Assembly: GCF_001649575.2 (NCBI RefSeq)
Contig: NC_051453.1
Location: 916,987-980,986 of the forward strand
DNA: 64,000 nt
Direction: 5' to 3'
Origin: Kryptolebias marmoratus
Lineage: Eukaryota; Chordata; Actinopteri; Cyprinodontiformes; Rivulidae
Below the pieces are notes generated by a model, which was not told where the DNA came from, made no database searches, and saw only the letters and a list, made by a program, of their open reading frames with translations. Below, one piece after another: positions 48,001-60,700 of this stretch (positions within the stretch are counted from its first letter, which is position 1; the number at the start of each line of letters is the position of its first letter). The position numbers and the translations under genes are program-made.

Positions 48001-48735
48001 AGAGGTGAGGTCTATAAAAAATAAATACATACTGGAATAGGTTGTGCCATTACAGGAAAAATATTAAAAATTCTGGTAAAGAGACACTAAATCATTAAAA
48101 GTGGCTGTTCGGTCACAGAAGACCTGTATTTGTGTGTGTTTGTTGCCTGCAGCGCCGGGTCTGGACAGGCTCAGACTCCCAGGCTTCAACTGAACTGCAT
48201 TTTGCATTAACCTGCTTATCGCTGGGTTTTCTCTGTGGCTCTTCTAAACGCCAAGCAGCTGTGAGGTCTGATAATTGAAACCTGACAGGAGGATCTGGTG
48301 CGCTAATGTGATCATGCACACAAAGAAGCACGTATACCCACTGATACATGCACACACAAAGCCACTTATCTCTGCCACACAATTGTGCGTGCACTAAGTA
48401 CATACGATACATACATCCCTGGGGCTACATGTCTGGAGGTCTGGTTTGTTTTGAAGGGAATTTTGAGTCATAAACACCACAGCCACTCTTTGTAGAAGCT
48501 GTGTTCTCAGTTAAGTGTTCTTAAACCATTTTAACTTTCCCATCCATGTCGGGATTTGCTTGGAGGACTTGATGTTAAAAAAGGATTTTAAAGGAATCGT
48601 GCATGATTGATTATGTTTTTGCATATAGCATGCATTCAAAGCAGTATACTTTTGATCACAGAGTACAGCTATACTTCTGTCTAACTGTAGTCCCCCACAG
48701 TCGAATCAGCTGAAGACTTTATACCATTGCTCAAG
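42076..48735. other. Spacer DNA, no confirmed gene
   Basis: Long AT-rich stretch. One exon-like segment at 45457-45551 is described under findings. Frames at 43055-43393, 43918-44196 and 45643-45900 have no recognisable domain. Confidence 0.4.
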
Positions 48736-48739
48736 CTTT

Positions 48740-48935
48740 GAGTGCAAGAAACAGAACAGGGAGCATGAAACAGGAGAGAAAGAAAACCAGGAGTTTAAGT
48801 ACTGGGGGTGGTTATTAGCTGATGAAAGGCAGCTGTGCTGAGTAGCAGAATTGAACACAGGTGTGACGAGCTGAAACACAACGAGGAGAATGACCTGCTG
48901 AACCAGAAAACACAACCAAAAGTCTCACTAGAGAC
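48740..48935 (-). mobile_element. Possible retroelement fragment
   Basis: In reverse complement it contains cacctgtgttcaattctgct, cagctaataaccacccccag and tacttaaactcctgg. This resembles the arrangement seen near fish retroelement ends and loosely resembles 41520-41760. Confidence 0.3.
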
Positions 48936-50219
48936 TAAATGACTCACTGATGACAGTGATACAAACATCACTGAACGTGATCAGAAGGGAAGAAAACAAG
49001 AAACAAAACAAAACTATACACAAATTTCTATTCAACCTTACAAATACAGTTTGTTTAAAAGTGGTCCATATAGTGCAGAGGACCACCTGTTGATTTATAG
49101 CTTATTAATAGCTTATCGAGGTAACTTTGGGATTTTCAGCTTTCAGGCTTTGGACCCACAGACAAAATCAAAGACATGGAGCATCCCTGATGGACTGGGA
49201 ATGAGCTTGACTGACTTAGTTATTAGTTCAGTTATACAGAGTCCCAGCACCTGTGCAGTCTTTTAGGATTGACTATTTCTTCTTGTTATTCTTGTGATGT
49301 TTTATGGCGATTAGGATAAACAGAAGGTGTGGATTACCACCCCCAACTGATATGGAGTGTGGATCAGAATATCTATTTGTCTATAATATGTATGTCATCA
49401 AGCTTATGTTCTAATAATTAACTTTGTTTTTCTAAAAACAATGAACGATTGACTATTTTCAGACATAGAGGGTACAAAACGTTATGTGGCTGCATTATTT
49501 TCTCCAGAGTTTTGAGTCTGTGGTAATTTCAGGCAAATACGTGCTCTTCATCCCAGAAAAAAAGTGAACATTTGATTATTTCCTCCTGAAAGAAAAACAG
49601 AGTGACTGATTTAAAAGACACAAAGATGAATGAAACAATGAGATGCATTATGGGATGAGCTGATAAGTGGCAGGTGTGAAGGTGAAACAAGCAAACCTGG
49701 GCAGGTGAGAGGGGACTGATTATGGAGAATAAAAGACATGCTCTCTTCACTCCACACAGACTAAGAACCCCAGCTGTGGCCATTAAACTCTATTGAAATG
49801 CAAAGATAGGATCAACAGGTAACGAGTGAGCCATGCTTTGTGTGAAACAGGAAATGTCTGTCACTATGGAAACTGAAAGGCACCTTATTCTCCTCATTAC
49901 ATGCTATACCCTTGTAACTGGGATTAAAGTATAAATGGCTTTAAAACTGATCTAACTGTATCGATCTGTAAAATATGCATTAAAGTTTAACAGTGTCAGC
50001 TTCATTTTCTATCTTTATTATTTGTATTTGTGTGACCATATTTATGAGTGTGGACTCACTATCTGAAGGTTTCATCCCTCCACCATCTGGTTTGAATCAG
50101 TTTGACAAAGACAAAATAAAGGGAAGACTGGGCAGGTGTTTGTCTTCACACTCCTACAGCAGCTGGGGAATCAGTTTCATGTTGAAAGAGGGAATAAAAA
50201 GCATGTTTGTACCATCTAT
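48936..50219. other. Spacer DNA, no gene seen
   Basis: No exon set recognised. The first half of the frame at 49993-50439 lies here, and its second half is the repeat that follows. Confidence 0.4.
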
Positions 50220-50540
50220 CCTGTTTTTATTTTTAACCCACTTCTCCTTTCGAGGTTGTGGGAGGCTGGGGTCTATCTCCAGCAGTCACTGTGCGAGAGG
50301 TGGGTCCATCCTGGGCAGGAGTCAAGTCCATCACAGGGTCACATGGAGGCAAGACAAACAGCTATTCACTCATAGGGACAATTTAGAGTCACCAATTAAC
50401 AGAACGTGCTTGGATCTCATCTGGGAGAGGAAACCATAGTACCTCCAGGGGAAGAACATGCAGACTCCACCCAGAGGTGATCCTGCAACCTGAGAGGCCA
50501 CTGTTCTGACCGCTGCACCACTGCACCGTCCATGTCTGCA
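50220..50540 (+). mobile_element. Dispersed fish repeat, longer copy (family of 108-252)
   Basis: Blocks in order: aacccacttctcctttcgag, tctatctccagcagtcactg, gcgagaggtgggtccatcct, gtccatcacagggtcacatg, acaatttagagtcaccaatt, gaacatgcagactccaccca and accgctgcaccactgcaccg. The first half matches 108-252. It forms the second half of the 148-codon frame beginning at 49993. Confidence 0.65.
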
Positions 50541-51264
50541 CCATGCACAACTTTATCAACCGTATGTTTTCATTGGTTTTTATTTCCTGGGTTTTGATTT
50601 TTCTCTGCTTAATCTTGTCGATATAACATTTTTATTCAAAGTTTTCTCTTTTTAATTGAATTCTTTTCTTTTAAAATAAATACTTGATGAAAATCTGATT
50701 TTAACAAAAGGCTGTTCCGTTTTAAGATTTTGCTTCTTATTGTGTTACACTGAATAAGATTTTATTTGGAAAAACCCAGCTGTTAAATTAGTTTTAGTAT
50801 AAAATCTATGTTAACGATTTAAACTGATTTTATTTGCATTGTCCATGGGCTAGCACCCAACCATTCTTGGGTAGTTGTGGGAAGTTTGTTTTAGAAAGAT
50901 ATGCTGAATGTAACTTGGAAAACAACCAAAGAAGATTTTCACAATTTTGAAGCCGATAAAAGCAATTTTCACAATTTCACGTTTACAATTTTGTAGCCAA
51001 CGAGAGATCAAGGTCAAAAGAGGTACAGATTCATGGGTTTTTTAGAGGTTTGATTCAATTTTAAGTCTACTTTTGTGCCATTATTTAACATAATCTCTCA
51101 AACTTTCATGGTTTTAAAATAAAAAGGAACAAGTTAAAGTCCAGTCTGGCAGTTTCTTAGAACCTGTTTTAACAATCCATCCATTCCTGTCATTTTTTTT
51201 CCCCTGCTTTTCTGTGCAGCCTAATGGAGAGATGGTTCATATTTCCAGTGGTCACCAGGGTACC
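50541..51264. other. Spacer DNA, no gene seen
   Basis: Short T-rich and AT-rich sequence. A further partial copy of the catccattcctgtcatttt-type repeat start lies at about 51178-51260. Confidence 0.4.
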
Positions 51265-51272
51265 ATCTGGAC

Positions 51273-51470
51273 CAGGGGTCCTCCAGGGCCACCATCCTGC
51301 AGGTTTTACCTGTTTCTCTGCTCCAACACACCTGATTCAGAGGTTAAATTACCTCATGTTCTGCAGAAGCCTGTTAATGACACACTGATTAAAATCAGGT
51401 GTGTTGGAGCAGAGAAACAAGGAAAACATGCAGGATAGTGGCTCTCCAGGACCAGGGTTGCCCACCCCTG
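51273..51470. mobile_element. hAT-like MITE with perfect 8-bp target duplication
   Basis: A 198-bp palindromic element with ends CAGGGGT and ACCCCTG, flanked by atctggac on both sides (51265-51272 and 51471-51478). The arms share catcctgcaggtttt-type and gtttctctgctccaacacac blocks in inverted orientation. The left arm lacks about 14 nt present in the right. No coding capacity. The same family is at 29431-29591. Confidence 0.85.
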
Positions 51471-51478
51471 ATCTGGAC

Positions 51479-53710
51479 ACATCACAGATTTTAACAAATC
51501 AAACCTAAATAGAAAATAAAATGTTGCTAAATGGAAAATAAAAAAAGTATTTTTACATGATATTAGCTGGCAGCTTTGGAAACACAGAGAGGAATGCAAA
51601 AACTTTTCTTTCTGCTAGCAGCAAATAGAACTTCATTGTTTACAGAACATTCTGTTAGTTTTCTCTCAAGATATTTCATACTTTGTAAAAAAAAAGTTTT
51701 TAAATCCCCTGATGCCATGTGGAGTGCCTAGCATGAAATCTTGTTCAACGCATCCTTCATCAATGAGGAACTAAGTGAACACTCGTGGCTCAGAAGCACC
51801 CACACCCTCTTGTCTTTTATTGATGCTTGAGTAAACAAACACAATTGTATAGTTTTATGCTCTTAATCCATCAACACAGACTATTTTTAACCCAGTGGGC
51901 AGATCAGCTCAGCTGGAAAGCTGCTAGCCGGAAGCTTGTCTGTTTTACAGAGGAGCACTGCTACTCTGAAAATGTCACAGAAAATAGTTTTAAAATGGCT
52001 CAAAGTGACATGAAGGGAAGGTCAAAACTTCAATAAAACACACAGTAAGAAGCAAATTCAAATATACAAAATAAAAAAGATCTATCTATCTATCTATCTA
52101 GAGAATAAAGTGAAGAAAGGGAGTACATCAGTACATTTTTCTACTGGGTCACAAGGTTTTTTTTTCTAAGTTGAATTTATTTAATCAACAAACCCTTTTT
52201 GCATAGAAAGCTACATTTTAATCTGGACCTAGATGTCAGTGAAGGGTGGAAATAACATGTTTCCATGTTTGCTTTTTGCAAGGACTTGATAAAAAATGAA
52301 ATTAAATTGTTTATCATTCAGCTGCTGCATGATTTTGAAGAGGAGAAAAATTGCAGAGCAGAAAACACCTGCGACAGGGCAAGTCAGGTCTGCAAAGTTA
52401 GTTCTGTGATGCAGAATTAAGTAATTTGCCAACTTTTCTTCTTCTTGGAACAGAAAATTGTAATTAGGTTCTGCAAACCATCCATTTATTTTCTTTACCT
52501 TCTTGTTCCTGTCAGGGTTGCAGGCAGCTTTTGCCTTTCTCCTTCATTCATCCAAACCAATAAAACAAGTAAAGTTTCCACAGAGAAACTTTGCACACAG
52601 TTTCTGCAGATGGAAAAATGTTTCTATGATATATTTATAAAATGCTTACCACACATACCTATCATTAATTTTAAAGGAAGAAGACAACATCCTTCTGTTG
52701 GTAATGTAAATAAGGAAGTGGGCTGTGATTGGGGTTTGACAAACATCTGTGCATTTTATGAAGTGTTACATTAGAGATTTAATTTCATAACCATCTACTG
52801 TATTTGTTTCATAAACAGGAATAAATGCTCATTAGAATGTAAAACGTCTTGTTTGTAATTTGAACATTTTAGTATTAAAAATGGTTTTAAAGTTCCGAAC
52901 TGTGAGACCACAGGGTTCCAGTAAATGTGACAGTCCAGTGCACTTACATGAGTTAAACAAAGGGTTTGTCAGAAATGTCACTAACCTCCTTCTGGGACCA
53001 AAAGCATGTGACCTTTTCCATTAATTCTACGAACTGTGGTAGTAAGAACTGCGTCTGTGGAAGCCTGTGACACTGTTAGCCAGAAGCCAGATTCTTGGTT
53101 GCATCTGTTTCCGCTCCACTCGTCACTCGTCTACGGACCACTCACATTCTTATTTGCTGTAGTAATTTATTTAGAAGAGGGGTTTTAAAAACGGAAATGA
53201 ACTTTTAAAAGTTATCAGAGATATGGAATTGGATGCATTTCCTTGGAGACTTTTATTTTATTGTATATTTTCCCCTTCTCGTTCTGTATTGTTAACAAAC
53301 TCCAGTCATATTTACTTTTTCAGAATTTGTTGGTTGCTCCTTGTAAGAATGAGTTGCAGTCTTGGGAACAGTTTCATCAAAAACAAACAAATAAAACTCA
53401 CTAAATCAAATTAAATGGTTTATTTTCTTTTAGTCTGTGTAATTTGTCTTGAATTGAATTTGACAGAATAAGCCATATTCTGAAACAGTTATTAAATAAG
53501 GACTTTTTCAAATTAGAGCAGAGCCCATTAAGATTGGAACAATGTGCTTCATGTTTTATGGTAAAACTGGTAAAGTACATTAAAATACCCATCAGTGTTT
53601 TCATTAGTAGGACAGAAATTGATGTTTGCCTTTTTGTGGACACTTTGATGAACAATGTTCTTTTTAGCGAGTTCTATTCCAAACGTTTGTATTTAACATA
53701 AACATGTTTC
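51479..53710. other. Spacer DNA, no gene seen
   Basis: Holds a (CTAT)n microsatellite at 52080-52100 and a repeat fragment at 52475-52560 (ccatccatttattttcttta, then ctgtcagggttgcaggcag). No exons recognised. Confidence 0.45.
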
Positions 53711-53712
53711 TG

Positions 53713-54430
53713 TTTTGCTTCTTCTACTTGCTGCTCCTTTTAGGGTTCACTACAGTGGATCATCTGCCTCCACCATCCACTTCTGTCACACTAACCCTTC
53801 ATAATCACATTCATAAACCTTCTCAGTGATCTTCCTCTTTTCCTCCCAGGTAACTTCATATTTAATATCCTTTATCCTTCCTTTGCACATCTTCCAACCA
53901 TCTTAGCCTCACTTGTGTAGCTTTGTCTCTAAACTCCACAACCTGAGCTGTCCCTCTGATGTATCATTTCTAACCTGTCCATTTAGCCTCCAAACCAAAC
54001 ATTGTAACAAGTCTCTACCATTTTCTAAACCTTTCCTTTCATTCTCGCAGCTCTTCTGTCACAAATCACCCCTGACACCCATCTCCATCTCCCCCACTCT
54101 CTTCTTCACCTCGTTTATGCTTCATCTAATTGATTTAAGAGATTGACCCTCATCCACATGAAGTACCTCTACTCCTTGCACCTTCACTGTTCCACCCGTC
54201 TCCCTCTCATTCACTCACATGTAATCTGTCTTGTTTCTACTGACTACCACTGCTTTTCTCCCCAGACTCTCCTCCACCTGCTCCCTACTCTCACTATGGA
54301 TCATAATCTTACCTGAAAACATAAACAATCATGGAGACTGTTGCCATCTGTCAATCTGTCCATCACCATTAAAACAAGAAGCTAATCCCTGATGTAACTG
54401 TCCACCTTAAACCCATACTGTTGGCTATGA
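53713..54430 (-). mobile_element. RTE-type LINE fragment (Expander/Rex3-like), antisense
   Basis: The plus strand reads ctgctccttttagggttcac, gtggatcatctgcctccacc, tccctctgatgta and ctcctccacctgctccctac. This is the familiar antisense of a fish RTE-clade reverse transcriptase. On the minus strand a piece reads SREQVEESLG followed by SRNKTDYM-VNERE, typical of the region after the RT catalytic motif. It has many deletions and stops. Confidence 0.7.
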
Positions 54431-57200
54431 TTGACAAATGATTAATGTAATTGGACAGTAAACCTAGTAAACATTATGAGTGCTAAAAAGGAATTTATTT
54501 AAACCCTGAAATGTTTATATTATTAAGTCATTAATAAGAAAAATAAAATGACAATGAAATTCTGACCCTTTGTGTATGTGCTCTAAGAGTTTTTCATGTA
54601 TAGTTTGCATGCTGATGCTTTTTATTCCAATCAGAACAAATAAATCTTCACACACAAAACTCTGTTTATAGTTACCTAATAAAGACAAACAAAGTGACAA
54701 ATGATAGTCAGATTTTAACATTGAACAGGCCCTGAGAAGAGTCTTTGCTTTCTACTCATTCAGTTGTAGTTTAGAATAACTTAGATATTTACACATAAAA
54801 AAATACATCTTCAGAAATCGTATGCATATATTTATATATATATTTTATGTGATCCACTACAAAACATACATGCAAGACTACATGCAATAATGTATACTCA
54901 GCAAGGTTTAAGTCCTTATCGGTCTGGATTTTTTTACCTGTGACAGTTCACGTTATGACATCAGACTGGCCAATCTGTGCCTCTGTAAACGTTTGTCAGT
55001 GCTGTTCGAAAAGGAAATGTTTGTTGTAAGTTTCAAAGCACTTTTAAACAGTAAGTTCTGAAATTCAACAGATAAGAAGGAAAGAAATCACATGCCTGAT
55101 GTGGATAGTTTTTGTCAGTGAGGGACCAATAAGGACTCAAACAGCTGAATATATAGATATTTCTGTGTTGGTTAACATATAATGATTCTGCTAAATATAA
55201 TGAAAACAAAACAGTAAATATGACCCCACTTCATGACTGCTACATTCAGCTAACTGTATATAATAAAACACTTAAAACATTGCACTCCAACACAAAGTTC
55301 TGGTTTAAAGTGATAACAAGTGAAGTAAAGTTATGGTTGACAATATGAGAAAAACAAAAGAAGAACAGACATGTAAATAATATATATGAACTGATTCTAT
55401 TTTAGTATTCATATATTTTTACTGGTTCTGAATCTGATTTAGAATTCAGAGTGCATATTAGGTGAGTTTCTGCACAATAAGAGAAAAGAAGTGCTGCAAA
55501 CCGTACAGTTCTGTCTCCCATGTTTTACTTGGCATGCATACATGCAGGACATCTTTGGCATTATCGCATGGGGAAAAACAGCTTTCTTTGTCTAAAACCA
55601 CTGCTTCTTTACTCCTAGTTTTCTGAGATTCTCTCCTCCTTGATTTTCCCATCTTAGCAACTTGCATTTCAGTGGTGGCCACAAAGCTACACCACTGCAC
55701 CAACCAGTCAGCACTGTTCTGAAGAATGGCTCCCAAAGGAAGAATTACAACCAAAAATGTGGAGTTTGGTGACAATCCAAAGGTTCTAATAATGTGAAAC
55801 CAAACAAGTCTTACAGTCAAGCAGTAAGTTATGTGCTTTGCATTGATACAATTCCTCTATTATGATATAGAACCAAAAGGACAAAATATTTGGAATTTGC
55901 TGAAATATTTAAAAAAATCCTCGTATTTTATTGCCTCTCTTCTGTTCCCTGCTTCTTTTGTGGTCAAAGTGATGAGTTATGTTTCTTTCATCCACTGAGA
56001 ACAGGAGTAATATATATGATTTGTAATATATCTGTTATGTGAGTCTTAGTAAAACCGCAGATAAACCAGTCTTTACATTCTGCCATCTAAAACACAAAGG
56101 CCCTATCTACATTACTCCAGATACTTTTTTAACAGATATGTTATTTTTTTAAATTTATATTAAAACCTCTGTCCGTGCTATTCATTTAAAACACTTAAAG
56201 GCCCATACTGTGCCATTAGATGGTGAGAATGTCCCCATTTACAACAAAATGCAGAGAAATATCATTCTTAGCTTGGGTAAATTTATACTGTTTACAACTT
56301 TTTGTCAGTTATTGACCATTTCAATACCTGGTCAGTGAGATCAGGATAAAGTAATACAGATGTAAAAAATACCAGGTAAAATCATGTTTATTGTTGTTTT
56401 AGTTTCTAGGCCACAGAATGGCAGTGGGCCTGCATAAATAGGTTGATATGCAGTTTTTTTTACAAAAGCTGCATATCTTGAGTCCACATAGTTACACCAA
56501 AATCTGAACTTTTAAAATGTTTATGCTGAACATCGTTTTTCTTTAAATCCATGTTTTCTTAAAAAGAGTCAGTTTTTGTGTTGTCAGGGCGTGCGAACAG
56601 CAGGAAAACTGTCTTTAAAAATATCTGGAGTAGATGTCAGAAGATCTTCTGTTTTTAAAAGATTTAACATTACTTCACACATAAGATCAACATTTTGATT
56701 TCAGTAAATTAACTTGCAGCGTTTGTCATATTTTCAACTAATTTAGTTTAAATTCTGACCAATAATAACAGATTGTGTTAAACAGCTGATCATGTCTCAC
56801 TTTATAGAAAAGGGAAGCTAAGCAGTGTTTTCCTCAGGTAGTATCGGTGTTTATTTAACCAAAATCTAATGGTCAAACTGATGAGTTCAGTTCCTGTGGG
56901 TATGAATGAAAGGATGCACATTAAGCAGGTTTCATCCTTTAGAATCAGTAAATAACAGGCCCACTTACACCTCAGTACAAGAATGAGACATCCTCTGCTT
57001 GGTATGACAGATTAAATGTGTTGATTGGGAGAATACACTGCACTATACTGAAAGAAAATAATCTAATAATTTTCTTCTCTCACCAAGAAATAAAAAGCTG
57101 ATAGCTCGTTTTTTTCTGCTCCGAGTCAGAAACAAATCCTACGTGTCATCCAAAATGTCCTTTGGGTTCTGCTCATAGATAAATCCGTTTACATTTCAAC
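54431..57200. other. 3' flank or extended 3'UTR of rgs5
   Basis: AT-rich, repeat-poor DNA downstream of rgs5 on the minus strand. It includes a 120-codon minus-strand frame (55458-55820) with no recognised homology. Mammalian RGS5 has a long 3'UTR, so part of this could be transcribed. Confidence 0.35.
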
Positions 57201-57347
57201 ACCTTGATGCACAAATGTGTGTTGAGTTTTTTATTTCAAGGAATTATTTCCTCAGCAGTTTGTTTATGGACATGCCAGATTTAAGGAGTCCAATATTTGG
57301 CAAAGTTTGAAAGAATGTGTTCTGGCACATTAATGTTTCTTGATGCA

Positions 57348-57362
57348 TTTATTGTGTTTATT
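57348..57362 (-). terminator. rgs5: Candidate polyadenylation signals of rgs5
   Basis: Two minus-strand AATAAA hexamers (57357-57362 and 57348-57353) about 400 nt after the stop codon. Another lies at 57230-57235. Longer 3'UTR forms are possible. Confidence 0.4.
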
Positions 57363-57566
57363 AAATACATTAAATTTAGAATTGAGAACGCTAAGTTGTG
57401 AACGAATGTTATCAATAGTTTTAATTCAGACAAAAAACTGTGTGTGTGTATTTGGTGGGGAGGTGGGGCCTTTTCAAAGAGCAGTTTCAGTTATTTGTTA
57501 ATTGTTTTTGGTCTGCTGAATTTAAAATGTAATTCAAATATCTATTGTTTATTGTAAGAAAAACCT

Positions 57567-57605
57567 TTAACTCTCCCGTGGCCTTCGGGTCAAATGGACC
57601 CGACG
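57567..57605 (+). mobile_element. Terminal fragment of a TTAA-type MITE
   Basis: TTAACTCTCCCGTGGCCTTC followed by the palindrome cgggtcaaatggacccg resembles the terminus of a widespread fish element (TTAACCCTCCTGTT...GGGTCAAATTTGACCC). The opposite end was not found, so this is a truncated copy. It falls in the rgs5 3'UTR region. Confidence 0.45.
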
Positions 57606-57760
57606 TTACAATGACTTCTCTTCCTCTCTTCAGTTACGAGGCAGTCTTACATGATGATGTTTTTAGAAAAACCTGTTTTAATATACCCATTTGATTCTGA
57701 TAAGAAGGTAATGGCTGTTGTTTGAAACCTCCCCACCTCCCTGCAGACCCTTAATTGGGT

Positions 57761-60700
57761 TTAGTTGACCAGGAGCTCCTGGTACTGCTCAGACCGCAGG
57801 AAACGGCTGAAGGAGTCTTTCTCCATCAGGGCATAAATCCTCTTCTGGGCCAGATCAAAGGTTGAAGGGGAGAGATCCACCAGGTTCCTCAGGGTCACAT
57901 CTTTGGTGTAGTGGTCAATGTTCACCTGAGGAGAGGAAAACAGCACATCTGCTGTCAGAGGGACTCATGAGGAAGAGGAAGGAGGTGGAGAAAAGGACAG
58001 ACGTTATTGGATATTAATGCTGATGAAACTAATTATCATGAGGATAAATCTAAAACAGGGAGGATCATTGTTTTCACACGTTTTTAGTGCGGAGTTAAAG
58101 TGACGAGGAGTCACTGACCTCTCTGGGCCCCTCTGATTGGATGAAGTCCTCATAGATCTTTTTGGCCTTGGCAGCCATCTTTACAGGATTCTTGGTTTTC
58201 TTAAAATCCTCACAGGCCATCCAGAACTCGATGTTCTCATCACTGAACTCGGACTGCAGGAAGCAGCGGAAAGCCGCCAGACCGTCTGATGGGAAGAGAT
58301 GGAAAAATGCCAGATTAGAGAGTCCCAGCCAGTCATTATAAAAGTTAACTTTTTATGTTAACTACAACAGATATATCTCTAAAGCCATGTCTTTAAACTT
58401 AAACAAATGTGACTTTAATGTCACCACAAGGACAGAAGCATTTCACCTATTTAAATAAAAGAGCATGAATCACAAATGTAAAATCAGTTCTATTTTTGAA
58501 ATACAGTCACTAAGTGAAAATGTATTTTCAGCTTTTGTTCTAAAGACAAAAAGGGGAAAATGAGACTTTGCAACTGGGATTAATATATTATGTCATCTAC
58601 TAAAGTTAATCAGTAAATCACAGCAATGAGAGCTTTCATTCATGATTAGTTATATTAATTAAATAAATGTGCTGCAGAGACAGAAAGTAATTATACTTGA
58701 GTCACCATTTACTGTTTGGAATTGGTTTGTATATTTAATCAATTCAATAGTTTGTTTTTCAAATTATCTACTTATTTATCTATCCTTTTTCTGCTGCTTA
58801 TCTGTGGTTGGGCCAAGGAAGCAACAGGTTTAGGGAGGAAACCCAGACATCCCTCTGCCCTGCAACACACTCCAGCTCCTTCTGGGGATCCCAGCACAAA
58901 TGATCCATCAGTGCGTTCTGGACCCGGGTCTCCTCGGTGGGACATGCTTGAACAAACCTCCATGGGGAGGCACCCAGGAGACATCTCTAAGAGTGATCCC
59001 GACGACCTCAGCTGATGAAATCCTTGAAGTCCTGCATCTTTGTGACCTCTGACCTTGTAGTCTCACTGCTCCACCTGCCCCCCTCTCGTTCACACATGTG
59101 TCACTCTGTCTTCCTACGGCTGACTTTCATTCCTCGTCTTTCAAGTGCATACGACCACCTGTTCCCTGTTCTCAGATCCTAATGCCATCTGGGAACATCA
59201 CAGTCCGGGATTCCTGCCTGACTTCAGGCAGTTAGTTGGTTTAAAACATTTCATATAACCTAAATGAGTGAAAATGATTTAAAACTACAACAATCACAAA
59301 AACCAAATAAAACAACAAAACATCTGTTTAATAATATGAACATAACATAATGATTACTTCCAAAAATACACAAAAACTCTTTGGTTGTCCCAAAACAAGG
59401 CTTTTAAAAAACAACCACATATTTCAGTCGAGGCTATTGTAATTTAACACAATGCCTGCATAAGCTGCCATTGTCTGACCGAGCATGTGCTGCAGATGAT
59501 AAACATTCTGCTAAGACCTCAGCTTTTATCTGCAATCTAAATGGCTTGCTTCAAAATAGCACAAAGTTGTAATCAAGCTGCAACTTTTACTTTTTTTTCC
59601 TTCTGATAAACCTTCAGTACAAGGACAAACAACAGGAGAAGCACACATGCACACGCACTAATGACAAGCAGCCTTGCAATGACTATAGAGCACCACTCCT
59701 CTGGATTTCAGTTGTTTGTCCTCCCATAAGTTGAATTGTTAACGAATAAAAATAAAAAAATGGAATTGGGAACTGAAATTAAAACACCATATTTGTGTAA
59801 TTTGTGACTTTCGAATCAGAGTATGACGCAGAGCTTCCATACATGAGAGAAAATAACTCGCTGAGACTCCCACGAGAACCAACAACGCAAAAGAGAATAA
59901 CTTCGCAAAATCTCATGTAGATAAATCAGGATGGCACAGCGGGTAGCAGCAATTGTGCAATAAATCAACACTGTGAAGTTAGTTAGACTTCTCCCTAGAG
60001 ATGTTACCACAACAGATGTAACCTTCGTGGGTTGTTATACGCACAGTTGTGTGCACACATTAATTCAAGCATGCAAACACTGAACAAACATTGTTTCTGC
60101 CTTGAATTGAGCAGCTTAGGAGGGTCTTTGCCACCCATGGTGCTCTGCAGAGAAAATGTTTGTGTTCACAGAGCTGATCAGTGACATGTTTTAATGCAGA
60201 GAGGCAACACAGGTGACTTATCAGCTGGAGAGTTTACAGGTATGGATAAATACCATTAATTGTTAGCGTTAATAATCCACCTGTTAGGTGTTCTCAGCAC
60301 TTTGAGGTAAACACTGGAGCAAGAAGTTGGTTTCTGATCTGGATGGTGATCCTGAATATGTTTCACCCTCATTGTCATTGTTTTCATGTTTCCTAGTCAA
60401 CATCTAAAGTAATTATAGCCGATTAAAATCTATTATTAACAGATCATACAAGATACCACATGAGATTGTGCATAAATTTATTTTTAAGGTTTGATTAAGA
60501 CAGCTATAACTCCATCATTTCTCAACATAAGATGATCTTAGTCCAAAACTCTGGGAATGCTTGGCTTTTAATTTGTATTGTTTTGTATTTTAAGGTTTAC
60601 ATTTATATGGACTTCATTACCGTTAAGTAGTAAAAACCTGGTTTTGGAAAATAATCTATATTTGCAAGCATTTTCAGTTTTTAGCTGTTTATTTTTGCCC

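Noticed and set aside
49993..50439. 148-codon plus-strand frame with a hydrophobic start
   Set aside because: Its second half is the dispersed repeat at 50220-50540, and the first half has no family signature or splice support.
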